DNA of 64,000 nt from Fasciolopsis buskii (taxonomy: Eukaryota > Platyhelminthes > Trematoda > Plagiorchiida > Fasciolidae): positions 62,001-126,000 of the forward strand of contig LUCM01006883.1 of the NCBI GenBank assembly GCA_008360955.1, in the 5' to 3' direction. A program made the translations under genes and the position numbers. The first letter of the stretch is position 1. Every line of letters starts with the position of its first letter. Under the pieces are notes generated by a model. It was given only the letters and a program-made list of their open reading frames with translations. It had not been told where the DNA came from and did not search any database. Positions 35,709-47,549 of this stretch are shown one piece after another.

Positions 35709-35741
35709 GGGTGTGAACGCGCGGTGGTTCTGCGTACACCC
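35709..35741. other. GC-rich hairpin
   Basis: GGGTGT (35709-35714) pairs with ACACCC (35736-35741). After a 2-nt bulge, ACGC (35717-35720) pairs with GCGT (35732-35735), leaving an 11-nt loop. It sits in a GC-rich island of about 70 bp in AT-rich DNA. It does not fit a tRNA. Confidence 0.5.
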
Positions 35742-38700
35742 AGGGCGTCAAGCCTGCTACCCGAAACTAACAGAACAAATCGAGTATTGATTTGGCGTTC
35801 TTATATCTTCCGTTTTTTAAAGTTTCAGATTGCAGCTGGTCTAAGAACCTGATGAACATCATATATGGGTTATCTGTAGAAAGTATAATAATGGCTTTCC
35901 AAACAGTTTAAGAGGTCTAATGAAGACTTCGATTTGACTAGAAGGAAGCGCAAGCTGTTTTGTTAAACAGGTCAGGATGGATCGGATTTTGAATCGGCCC
36001 AGGTATGTAAAACTTACTGGCACCACTTCTCGGCTTTTTCATTCACCATACTGGCTAAACAAGAGCATTCTTATTCTCAGTCAATAAATTCCGTTTGACT
36101 TAAAGTAAATTCGCATTGCAGACAGAAAGATTACGTGACTGCTGAGCCGCATAACGTATGATGACCCAGGAGGAGTGGGCAAATTTGACCATGTGTAAAA
36201 TGTGTGAATTCTTTGGACAGTCGTTCAACTGGAATACTAAGGGTGTTACCAATAAATGCGTGGAAACCGTCATTGGATCCAAATCAAATCAGGTTCACGG
36301 AATCCTTACAAGTGACTCACCAGAACACTTTCCACTTCCGCCAAACCAAATTCGTCGCGAAATCTAAGAAGTGGAAGTGTATAGCAGAGTGAAAGAAGAA
36401 TCATGTTGACTTTCTTGATTCGATTTGTGATCTAAAGGTAATATGAGTGAAAGGGCGGGAGAAATTGGGAAGAGGTTAATCTCACTGAATTGCGGAGAAG
36501 AAATCGATTCGGAATGAATAGTTTTAGAATCTTCGTTTGATTTGCATGTTTTCATGACAACCACCTTAAACAACCCATAGGTTCTCGCACAGCGAGCAGA
36601 AAAAATTGCCAGACCAGTCAGGGAATCAAAAACAGCATTTCAACCAAGTTACTGATTCCAAGACAGTTACTCAGGTCAGTAGGAGACGAGGAATCTAAGT
36701 CTGTTTTGTCTTGTATTTCGGATTTACTAATTACGAAAATCCGACTGGGATTAAACAACAAACAAGCCGTTGTTAAACATCCTGCCAGGTGAGATTTACT
36801 TCTGAAAATCGATGCTCAGAACTCAAGATATTTTGGCGGTTCGTAAGAAATTCATTTAATTGATGGATGAATGGCCGCGTAATCTGAGATTCACAAGATT
36901 TCGTTATCTCATTTGCTGTTTGAAATATGGTATTCAATAATTTTGGTTTAGATTAAATCTAATGGGAAACTGAGTCGATAACTATAGTTTACCCCAAGTT
37001 TGTTTTTTATACGCCAAAATGTTCCTAAAATTTTATAATATATATTACCTCATCACAGAGTTCAGCGAATTTATTTGTCATTCTCTCTAACTAATCTTGG
37101 TTGGAGGCTGCATCCTGATTAGTAGAATGTGCGTGATTACATGGGTAAAGATAAATATCTCCAAACTTAATTATTGAGGAATTTGGGGGATGCGTAAATT
37201 TTACAGAAGTCGCAAAAATGATTCAAGAACTTACCTTTGTGACAGTCGTAAAAACGAACTAGGTGACTTCTTTATTATTCTACCTACAATTACAAATCTA
37301 AAAGCAAGCCAGTGGCAAATTTAAAATTATTCGAATCCAATATCAACTGCAGTGTAACCATGTTTTCCAAAAAGGAGACTGAAATCCTCAATTTCCTGAT
37401 GAAAAACCATAGTAGATTTGGCTATCAAGTTCATCTGGTTGGGCTCATGCTGTATCCATGATAATGAATGCTGGATTTGGCTTGAGCAAAGTTCCTGAAT
37501 ATCCAAGCATTGATTCCATCTAGCATTTGAAATTGTTGAATGTTTTATTCGGGTCGTTGCTATATGTTGAAAATGACAGCGCAATTGGCAGTCACTCATA
37601 GAAGGTCCATAGAAGTGTCGCTTCTAAACATATTCGTTGGATAGTTTGTATCAGTGACATATCCGCCAATATAGATGAAACAGAAACCTCATAACTAAGA
37701 GATTAGTAGGAATTTCCCATATTTATTACAAGTAGATCCTAGAGGTGACAGATTTTGTGAAAAAACATGTTAAGCATCACCGGAACCGTGCTGGAACCCA
37801 ACCGTCTGCGGAAATTTTACCTGATTCACCATTTTAAGTTTCTGATGGGTATTTCAGGTTGCTTTTGATGCGAATCACGAGATCGATCAGTCACCCAACT
37901 TCATAAACTCATGCAAATATCAAGAAATAGCCAAGACTTGTAGATCGAATGGCAGCACCGATTCCGTTAGACAAATTCTCTAACACTCTCCATTTGTGTA
38001 CTTTGTTCGCCACAGGAATCTTTGCTTCTTCAAGCGGCAACCGGTTAAGCACCCCAACTGTTATTTTCATTAAGTTTATCTTCCCTAAACTTATATTCAC
38101 ATCTTGTCCTCCAGTCAGCTGCCAGTCGGTTGTTGAAATTCTAAACTCCTTTCTTCAATCATCACTTTTGCTTTGGTTACCGCTCCTCTAATAGTTCTAG
38201 TTTTGGTATGGTATGCTCAGACACTTAACACCTGGCTATTGCAGATCCCACATGGTATTTTGTTATCCTAGGTCTGAGTGCTGACGAGTGATAACAACTG
38301 TCACAATTCACTGGTAACTTGTTCATGGCCCGCAAAGCTGAACAGTTCGCTGTGAATAACGTGAACCAACTTACCTTCAAGCACGTATTTCCCGCCGATT
38401 TGGAAATGTCGCTCACAATCTTCGTACTATGCTTACTTCTTACCCCTTTTAATTAGACACCTCCAGTCTTCCTGCTCTTGGTTACCTGAATCACTATGTT
38501 TTCAAAATTCCTTTTCTCAGTCTACCTAGAGAGGCACATTTTACTCCAACAATAAAGTCACCTGGTACGATGAATTTCTGATTTCCAGAAGGATGGGTGT
38601 CTTACTTCTAACAATCCCATATCTACCTGAAACATAAACGGCACTGCTCTTCAAGGCGAGAATAATTTATTTCGTACTTTTCTGAGCTCGACAATTCCGA

Positions 38701-39417
38701 ACCTTGCGGATGGGCCAACTGCTAGTTCAACGCTATCGTGCATGCGATGCACTCTCAGTGTTCCGCCGCTAGATCCACTCGCTCATTGACGCCTGCAACC
38801 ACTGTCGTGAACAAGCTAGGGACATGTGTTCGCTGGCCTTAAGGAGTTGCTGAACAGTTAATCGTTGTTTTTACACACCACTGAAGGCATACCATGTGAA
38901 TAAACCGCCAAAGCCATTTTTACCTACCTTTGCTTTTCCAATACTCTTTGTAGGGGCAGCACTTTCAATGATTCTGTTTGTAAGAACATATGAGGTTTGT
39001 GGATTCTGGCTTGCTTCCAATCTCAACTTTTATCAGTTATTTTGCCCCTCAGATTACTTTTCTTTCCAAGTCATCTTTTAAGAAACTTTGTACTGCGAAG
39101 ATGAACCAGGAAGCCCTGTGTTTCAAAAACAGCAAGGCTGATCCCTCTGGATGTTGGTCTATCGTCCTTAAGAATCTGTGAAAATTTGCTTATTCGTTTC
39201 TGTCCTCATTTTTATCCTGTTCTTTGATTTCCTACTTCCTCAGTTTCACGCAAACCCACGAACAGTTTCTCTACTTCTAGGGACAGTTACCTTTATCACT
39301 CAATACTTCCGATCTAATTCTTCTAACACGTAAATTCTAAACTATTCGGAACCATTATTTTCAGTTAGCCTATGTGGTTTCTCGAAATTGAATGAATGCT
39401 TAGCTACTGATTGTACG

Positions 39418-39600
39418 GATTTCGGCAGACCGGTGGTGACCAAGCGGATAGGGTAGTGGCGTTTGGACGTGAAGGTAAGAGACTGAAATTCTCAAGCTGC
39501 CGATCAACTTTTCACTCGGCAGACCTATTTCCTGAAAAAAGATATACAATGTTATTTCAATGATAACAAATTAAAGATAGATTAAAATATTTCACCGACA
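39418..39600 (+). mobile_element. SINE family 1 copy
   Basis: Plus-strand A box GGTGACCAAGCGGATAGGG is followed by TGGCGTTTGGACGTGAAGG, shared with the 5.9 kb copy. The B box is degraded (GACTGAAATTCTCAAGC). The body CGATCAACTTTTCACTCGGC and an AT-rich tail follow. It is the only copy of this family on the plus strand in the window. Confidence 0.78.
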
Positions 39601-39609
39601 ATCAAGAAC

Positions 39610-40615
39610 CCCTGGTGGGTGGTAGACGATAACTCCGGAGAAATACGATCAGTCTAGCTCAGTACTTCCAAAGTTTACGTCTCACCCAGGGAGAAATACA
39701 TAAAAAAGAATGAGTTTAGGTTCGGATCTCTTGTAATTCTTAAATCGAGCTTTTTTAGTAAGAAACTGACTTTTAATATAGTCCATAAAATTGCACCTCA
39801 GTCACTTCCTGTGATTACTGGTACTCATCAAGTTTCTTTACCTGCGTCCACTGTTAATTGGCGATATTCTGCCGCACACTAGCAATCAAATTCCTTTTTT
39901 GTCAATGATGCCAACTACTGCGTCCCAAATTTTGCGTAGTTCCTTGTCAGAAAGTAAATAATAATGTAATTTCGCTGCTGGATCTTGATCATGTGCATTT
40001 CCATCTGCGGTTTCCGAACTCTTTCCGACCGTTATGCTTGAAAGTCTTTTCTTCATTTAATTTCTGCTAAATATCCTTTATTCATACTATGTTTGTCTCT
40101 TGGGTAAATCGATCTGGGCTCCTTGACTTGTCACTAGACTTGTCATTCCTTCTTACTTTTCTCACAGTAATGCGCACAATTTTGTTTTATATTCAGTGTT
40201 AGCCGTTTCTTCAATTCTGATCGTCTCCCTTTGTCGTATAAATATCAAATCCACTCAGCATATGAATGTCACAGTCACATGATGAGTGGCTTTGCTTAAT
40301 GCTTCCACTATTTTTAACGGAAGTCAGAAGAAAGCAATCCGAATGGTCGATGGCTGTACCCTAACGTCCAATCTGTAGCCACTGACTTGCTGTTCGACAG
40401 CTGATTTATTGCCTTTTTTCTACTTTTATTATTTCTAACCTCCATTACCAAATTTCTGTCCAGGTGTCACATATTGCCTTGCAAATCTACCTATTTTTCT
40501 CATGAATGTCAAGCTGTGGACCATCCTCTGTCTCTGCATTTCCACTAAGATTTGGCATTTTTAAAAGCGGAACTAACAGACTTGTTTTGGAGTGAATGAA
40601 CTCACGCGGCTGCCT
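39610..40615. other. Unannotated T-rich stretch
   Basis: No domain or repeat was recognised. A plus-strand segment near 39770-39880 (FNIVHKIAPQSLPV) is protein-like but short. Confidence 0.3.
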
Positions 40616-40624
40616 TGGTGTATG

Positions 40625-40815
40625 CAGCTTGAGTCGAACGCCTTAGCCTGAGGCTAAGAATCGTTCGTCCCGAGTTCGTGTCCCAGTTCGGACGTGGTGG
40701 ATATGCAACGCTGACGATTCCTAACAAGGATGAAACAGCTGTACAGTGCTTCCGTGGTTTCTTTATGGTGAGTTGAGTGATGATATCACATGGTGAATTA
40801 TTTCATGGAGACACA
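40625..40815 (+). mobile_element. SINE family 2 copy
   Basis: The second half of the tRNA-like head is kept (AAGAATCGTTCGTCCCGAG, B box CGAGTTCGTGTCCC). The body GTTCGGACGTGGTGGATATG, CCTAACAAGGATGAAACAGC and GTTTCTTTATGGTGAGTTGA follows, to TCACATGGTGAATTATTTCATG. The A-box half is rearranged relative to the 24.4 kb copy. Confidence 0.82.
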
Positions 40816-40819
40816 TTCA

Positions 40820-41480
40820 TCTATTGGTCATCATTCATTCATTTCCACATCCCAGCCTGGACAATGAAAGTATCAAAAACTTGTTTACTCTTCATGATTC
40901 ACGAAAATGCAAGTGAAACTTTTCGCCTGCTCTCAGCTCGTCAGCATGTTGAGTCTACTGAAATCAAATGCGAGTAGGAATAAGCAGCCACAGCTATCCG
41001 GGATAGCGCAAACGCCTTATTACACCTCAAGATTACATGATGTAGCACCAGTCTTTCTCGGATTTTCCAGGCCCACAGAATGTTGGTCATACCAATGGAC
41101 TCCTACGATAATGGGTTTTAGATGGGGAGCCCAGAAAGCAGTGTAGTATTGGAAAAAACTTACGGATTATGATCCATATTGTGGTACAAGGTGATCACTA
41201 TGAGTAACGCTCCGTTGGTGTGGAAAACCAATAATAGATGAATGCTTTGTTCTAAATCAGGCTTACTAAACTGTTTAGAGGCGCCTCGGATGGCCAGGCT
41301 GCTGTGATGTACAATGAGCTATATTTTGTGGCTACTTTTCATCCAAGGGGAGACTCGACAAGCATGAAATAATGATGCTCCTTGACAGGTAAAGATCAGC
41401 GATATGGAGAAGTGATGCAACAATTTGTGATGCATCACATGTCGTTTTATTGGCGTAATATTGACTGATAAAATAAGTGA
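40820..41480. other. Unannotated stretch
   Basis: No feature was recognised between the SINE and the 3' end of CR1 copy B. Two short plus-strand open frames here are of chance length. Confidence 0.3.
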
Positions 41481-41487
41481 AAAATAA

Positions 41488-43900
41488 GTATTGTATTGCA
41501 CTGTATTTTATAGACTTATGCTCACAAAAATAATATCGCATTCCAGCCAAAAATCTTAGGGATAAAAAATAAATAAGGGGAACAAATTTGCACTCATTGT
41601 CTCGTAAAAATGTGAAAAAGCTTATCGAGGAATAACCAGAGCATATTATGATAGGCTGCTCAGGAATTCGACTAAAACCTGGTCACGGGTTGTCAGAATG
41701 CCTGTTGAATATAGGACATTAGATTTCCTACAGATATTGACTCTAGTGAGTATAGCACAAGGAGCGGATCGTGTTGAAATATGAGAATGGCACTTTGAAA
41801 GATCGTTGTGCAGAGGATGCGTGGGATCTGGAGGAATTTTGAGAGCAAATTTCTCACATGCTGATAAGTTTTGATCACATAGATTTAGGCACAATGGAGT
41901 GAGTGGACCCGGCTAATAGATGATAGCCTCCGGCGAAGCATTTTAAAGTCTGTTTTAAATAAACCTGGAAAAATAACAGGAGAACAGTAAAAAGGAATTG
42001 GAAAAGCCCATTAGTATGCAAATCGGGAGATGGTGCTTTGTTTCACTTTGTAGTGCCGAAGCTTCCTGATATGGAATGTGAGAAGTTTACTTCAGAGTTT
42101 TATCAGTAGTACCTCCTAGATTTTTCACAGAATCAACCCTAGAAGGAGTTTCTGAGTTGATGGAGGACGTTTCGGAAGGGTAGGTTGACCGAGAGAGAAC
42201 AGACAATCGAAACATTTACTTGTGTTGAAATTTAAACCAGCTCGCACAGGGAAATCGTAAACAGAAAATAGATTGTTGGATAAACCTTGAAAATCCCCAT
42301 TGTTCGAAACCGCTTGAGAGAGCATACTTGAACAGATGACAGAGAGAGCCAGTTTGTAAGTAGCTGATGTAAGTAGAGAAGAGAAACGGTAAAAGAACAG
42401 CACCCTGAAGCACGCCTAAGTTGTTAGTCAGCGGTTTTGAAGTTTTACCGTCCATTCGTGTGCATTAAGTTCAGCTAGTGAAATAATCAGACAGCCTGCT
42501 AATAAAGGCCTGGAACAACCAAATGTTTGCAGTTTGTGAAATAGAAGAGACCGTGGGACAGGATCGAATGCCGACGAATAGTCTGGAAAGACATAACGCA
42601 CATGCTTCATCGACGCGCTTAAGGACTTACAAATTTGGTGAATGAGGGAGGCGACAGCGTCCAAAGTGGAGCTGTTAGATTTATAGGTGAACTGAAAAGG
42701 GTCATCAGGAGGTTACATAGAACACAGGCGCAACCTCTGTCAGTTTATTATTTATTAGTATTTCTAGAGACTTCAGTTTCTGGGTGGAAATACCGTCCTT
42801 CAAGAAAAATGGGATTTTTAAAGAACAGCGGATATCAACGATTGCTTTGACGGTCTCTGAGGTGTTCAAAAGAGAATCAGAGAGATGCAAGTGCAAGGAT
42901 TTTTAAAGAAGAATAAGGTTGTTGCGTGAAACGTTGCGAAGGCGAAATCGGATTTTATTTGTTCGCCTAAAGGAATAGATGACTGACCTAGATTTTATCT
43001 TCGGCCTTAACAGAAGAAAAGAATGATGGCTACCTTAAATTGGAGCACACAGTTTCAGTGAAAATAAGTCAGGGTGGTTGGCACTACTCTATCTAAAATG
43101 GAGCCGCCTCTGGTGGAAGGAACGCAGAGGTCAATCAAATCGAACAGTCAGCGGTAGAATCGATGTATGATTGAGATGCCCACAACAGTATGCAGATTAC
43201 TCTCAAGAAGAGGAATGATAAATACTAGAAACGAGTCGAAAGAGGATGTGCTATTTTGTTGCGAGCTAAAAGTGACAATACATAGGTTAGTCATTGATTA
43301 TTCTCGCATGGCCAGAAAACCTTGAATTACACTGTGTCACGAGACAGTCATTTCCATTTAGCGAGTACGTATAAACAACTTCGGACTTGCCAGACCAGAA
43401 TGAGCTTATGTTTGTTGCAACACTGCCTCCATTTTTCTTCTTGTCCGAAATTCTATCCTAACGATGGAGTTTGAAGCTATCATTCGACACGAGTGAATCA
43501 GCGATATCCGGGTTCAGTCACGATTCTTGTGTGCAGATGACACAAATGTGAACGTGGATCGGTGAATGAGGTGCGAGGGACAGGTCCGACATTTTCGTAA
43601 ACAGAGAACGGGTGTTGGTACACAACAAAATCGGAATAGACATCTTGCCAGAAGGGTGCACTTAAAAGCTGCCTGTCAGTCAGCACGAGGGTCTCATTTG
43701 AATGGATGTGGTCTATGAGATACAACAATGCGTGATCCCAGTCCATGTTCAGAAACAATATAGTTTTTAAACAATATTTCCGATCGATTGTAGCGGCAAA
43801 CGAAGACCGTAATCGAACCAAATATCCGACAAGAAAACAACGAAATAAGGATGACACAGAACTGTGGCGCAGCCAGTCAAAGTGGTCTGAGTACAATAGA
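41488..43900 (-). mobile_element. CR1-like LINE, copy B (internally deleted, YADD lost)
   Basis: This is the same family and orientation as copy A, reaching further 5'. The start of the endonuclease reads TNTRSLFTKMSDLSLAP (about 43.6 kb), then ICVICTQES-LNPDIADSLV and NGGSVATNISSFWSGKSEVV. The segment PLRSFHQRRLHFR (about 43.1 kb) corresponds to the TRGDSILD region. RT fingers and palm follow (DAVASLIHQICKSL, DYSSAFDPVPRSLLFHKL, GVLQGAVLLPFLFS). The catalytic YADD codons are removed by a 14-bp deletion, and about 540 bp of the linker, present in copy A at about 13070-13610, is missing near 42.75 kb. The C terminus (CLNLCDQNLSACEKFALK) and a TTGTATTG tail at 41488-41508 match copy A. Confidence 0.92.
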
Positions 43901-43904
43901 TTAA

Positions 43905-44325
43905 TTTGTAGATAACTTCAGTTCATTTAAAAATGGAATATAATGGAGTCACCGACCACCTAGGAGATCTGCTCGCTTCTCGTTCAACTTCATGGTATTA
44001 TATCGCCTTTCGCATTCGATTTAGATTTAGTTTTAAAAGTTGGATTGAAGCGGTTTTAGTAAGAACAGCCTGTTCACTGCGACATAGTACAGTCGAAATC
44101 AAAGCATATACAGATAAGGAAAAATAATTGGAAGAAAGACAAAAGTTGTGCTTAGATGAACAGTCTGAATACTACAAACCCACTGGCTGCAACATTTATT
44201 CACGCCATCTACTATTTTCGACCTCCCTGTTTATCAAAGATCTGCGTCCGTAATTTTGAATCATTGTACTCAGATAGGCAAACTGGTAAATAGATTTTTG
44301 CCTTTTCACCATGGTATCCATTAGC
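43905..44325. other. Unannotated stretch 5' of CR1 copy B
   Basis: The 64-codon plus frame at 43933-44127 shows no domain. This DNA may include more of the 5' part of the LINE, but no motif was seen. Confidence 0.3.
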
Positions 44326-44329
44326 ATCT

Positions 44330-44525
44330 GACCTACCTGGAGCTATCAGTTATCTTTTATATTTCACTTCCTTTTATTAATAAAATAACAATATGCATCA
44401 TTTTCCAGGAAGGGAGCCGCGGCCAACAGGAGGCTGCCAAATGTTGAAATGGGCCGGCAGTGGAAGGACTCAAATCCGCCACCTTCAGGACCGAACGCAA
44501 CGACCTTATCCGAACGGATCATTTA
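44330..44525 (-). mobile_element. SINE family 1 copy
   Basis: On the minus strand: TCCGTTCGGATAAGGTCGTTG (A box), CTGAAGGTGGCGGATTTGAG at the B box, then CCACTGCCGGCCCATTTCAA, GCCTCCTGTTGGCCGCGGCT and an AT-rich tail TTATTTTATTAATAAAAGGAAG. Confidence 0.8.
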
Positions 44526-44529
44526 AAGG

Positions 44530-47340
44530 TTACTTGTAACCATTTGATAGCTTCTGGGTCTTTTACTGTAAGTGGCAAACGACCACTGAATAAGGGACTA
44601 GAATATGACTCGGATGTGTGACTAAGTGCATTTAATGTGCACAGCAAACAACAGTTAAGATGCTTGACGTAAACTCTTTCGTCTTAGGTTCCTCCGAGTT
44701 GGGGCTTGACGGATACGCATTGTAGTTGATTTCAAAGAAGTCTTGTGCAACAGCCAAGCAGTACATTTGCATTTGTTATTAGAAGCGCAAACGTTGCCAC
44801 AACCAGATCCTATTTCAATCAGACCAACTCAGTTCGAAAATGTTCTAGTCCATTAATCACAAAGCTTAACTAAAAAATAAAATGCGAATTGTTAAACTCG
44901 AATTACGATTCATCACTTTCCGTCTTCGACAAAGAGAGTAACCTAATAGTTTCCGTATGAATTCGAATATACGAATAGTTAGCAGAATGTTCGGCTATAT
45001 GTTATCATCTTGCTTCTGTATGCATAATTGTTGCACGCCGTTTTTTAGGTTTATCGATCCTAGGTCATTGAGGTTAACGTTGTTTATACACGTGGCACAG
45101 CCGAATGGTCGTAACGCATGTGAAGAAGAGGTGACTCTGTGTAGTTTATGATTATCACCCCGACAACCTATTGTTCATTGTGCGTTTATTTAAAGTACAA
45201 TAATTTCGAAAACAAAAGGTGCTTATTTTCAAGGTCTCAGAATCCAAGTGATCCGAAACAACGAACGGTCGAATGACCAACTGTTATCAAGTCACGTAGT
45301 CCTCAGTGTATTAGTAAGCACATCTCGCGGACAATGACGTTATTGATGGTTCGACAAAACTAATCATCTGCGGAAGATTCTTCCCCAATCTGCCGTTTGG
45401 CATTGAAATCATGATCTTTAGTTTGCGTAAAAATTTGGTCAACCGTTACCTCGATTCACGTCATTGTTCGTTTTTTTGTCTCTACAAGATCTGTATAATT
45501 TTGGAATAATGAAGCATGCAGGAACTGCGAAAATTGATGTCCGATTTTAAACCTCTCTGTCCAGTCCTTTTAGCGGTATCGTCAATAAATTGTTTTGATA
45601 GCAGAATCATCAATACAGGTCTGGGTTACAAAAATGCTCCCTTTTTAACAAATTGCTAGTAATGACAGCCCAGAAAAAATGATCCAAAATTGACAGTTGG
45701 TTGCAGCGTGGTGTTACTAGTTTATTCATAATATCCTCCACCGTTCTCATAAAAAACGATTCATATATTACTTTTTGTAAGGCAGATACAAAAAAGAAAG
45801 TGTCTACTTTCAAAATGACAGGAGGTGTTTTTTCCGTTAGCAACACGGAAGCTCAGAAGTTGATTCAACAAAAGTTCTACGCCTGAACGACAAAACGAGA
45901 CCATTGTTTGCAAGAAAAGAAGGTTTTTGCCGTGGAGAAAAGATATAACACGTGCATGGGCAAAATCAATTTCTGCAGTTAACATGTGAACAAGAAGTGA
46001 ACTGATAATAGAATCATCAGGAAAGTTTTGCCCCACAAAAACTACGTAATAAACACAGTCACTACCGTTATAAAGACAAAATAAACTATATTATAGAATA
46101 TTGTAAAACTCAGGCGTGTTTAGAGATGCTGGATCCAACATTGTTTATGACACTTTAAAAGATTTAGAACGCTGCGAAAATAATGAGCGTTTCGTTATGG
46201 GCGTAAAACTCGCATTATTTTAGTATGTCCAAGTGTATCTTAATTCGAATACCACCATCTAACTCAGTTCTTAAACGGTTAATGCTGTTGCTTATGCTTC
46301 GGGCGGCACATGATGTTTAACGGTAACTTAGCTTGGACATTCCCATAGTAGTGGAGTTGTTTACAACTAATTTGACAAAAGTAAGGGTCATTCAGTTGCT
46401 AAAAAACCAAGCTAGAAAATGTGTGCATCTCGGACGTTTATTTTCCCGTAGCATTCGAGAATTTACTTGATGCGACTAAGCCCAACCATAGGTAAACGCA
46501 GGTGTACACAGGGTGCCAGGATATAGCGCTTGTCGGAGAGCAAACCAGCAGGCTGATGAGGATTCTGTGCAGAATTTTGGTTCCTAAAGGCAAACAAACC
46601 TTGTTACGGTCAAAATCAGTGAAATTTGCGCGCTTGAGATAGCAATCAGTATCGGTCAACTGATAATGACTTTCAAAATGGATTTATGACAGTTTAGCAT
46701 GAAGTAGGACAAGGTTGACACAATTTCCATCAAAAGTGGGAAAAACAAAACAAAAGTACACTCCCTAGAACTCAGCTTGAACTCCGGGGCAGAAAGCGGC
46801 GTAAGTAGTCAGTTCACTATATCAAAGTAGCACATGCATAGGCCAATATCCACTTCCGGATAGCTTTTCAATCGCGTAAAATGGACTGGTGGGAAGCTAA
46901 CGGGAAACTAATTCTAAGGCATTCATTGATAGAAGCAGCAAAACTGACGGTTTTGTTAAGCCCAGCCCATCTAAAGATGTTCGCAGTTCCTGTTTGTTCA
47001 AACAGCTATTTAATTTAGTCGCCACAGTGCCTCGCCACCTCGTCTACTTTACTTGAAAAAACCGTAAGCTCTTGTATTGTCTTTTCCACGCAAATTATAT
47101 GGCACTTTAGGAATTCAAGTGTGAACGTAAATCCATCCAAAATAGGCAGTCAAGAACAGCGGTTACAGAACCGCTAAAATGAACCCGTTACCCACTGAGT
47201 CAATTTCTACCGGCATAAACAATGTGGAGACAAAATATGGAAATAATGTCTACTGCTGAAGAATTCTCTCATTACACAGTGAACAATATACAACAGACAG
47301 AAATCCAACGCCCCAAAATGGAAATAGTGCACACTTGTTC
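44530..47340. other. Unannotated stretch
   Basis: Open frames at 44957-45151, 45610-46036 and 46438-46659 have no recognised domain. The 47222-47452 ATG frame (76 codons) overlaps the exon candidate at 47348 in another phase. No repeats were recognised. Confidence 0.3.
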
Positions 47341-47347
47341 TCATCAG

Positions 47348-47544
47348 AAAATGCATTCCAGGGAGCAGCACACTTTCACTGTCGCATTTACGATTGTCAC
47401 AACTCAGTATGCAAGCTGCAGTGGCAAGTGTTCATTACTCGTTTCATTTTGATACTAATATTTAGATTATATTATCCGCCAAATGAATTGGAAGAGTTGG
47501 TATCTTTTTCTACAAACTTGGAGAACAAATTTTTGATTTTTTAG
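47348..47544 (+). CDS. Putative terminal exon, unknown protein
   Basis: After a good acceptor (cttgttctcatcag) a frame is open for 65 codons to TAG at 47542-47544. It reads FQGAAHFHCRIYDCHNSVCK, then a hydrophobic stretch (VFITRFILIL), then PPNELEELVSFSTNLENKF. An internal donor GAGTTG|gtatct is possible. Four cysteines in a short span and a hydrophobic segment hint at a membrane or secreted protein, but no family is recognised and the signal is near chance level. Confidence 0.22.
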
Positions 47545-47549
47545 TCGAG

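Larger units (their letters stand above)
32610..39410. other. Long stretch of mostly unannotated DNA
   Basis: Only microsatellites and one hairpin are called separately here. Three ATG-started open frames of 69-92 codons (34972-35250 minus, 36158-36367 plus, 37327-37599 minus) have no recognised domain and are of chance length. Around 39105-39180 the plus frame reads ADPSGCWSIVLKNL, faintly like the linker preceding a LINE RT, but not enough to call. Confidence 0.35.

Noticed and set aside
37327..37599. 90-codon ATG frame on the minus strand with natural-looking composition
   Set aside because: Length is within chance expectation and no domain or splice context supports it. The same holds for 34972-35250 (minus), 31546-31815 and 36158-36367 (plus).
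38990..39181. Possible LINE linker (ADPSGCWSIVLKNL) on the plus strand
   Set aside because: The resemblance is to a short variable region only. No RT motif follows in the next kilobase.
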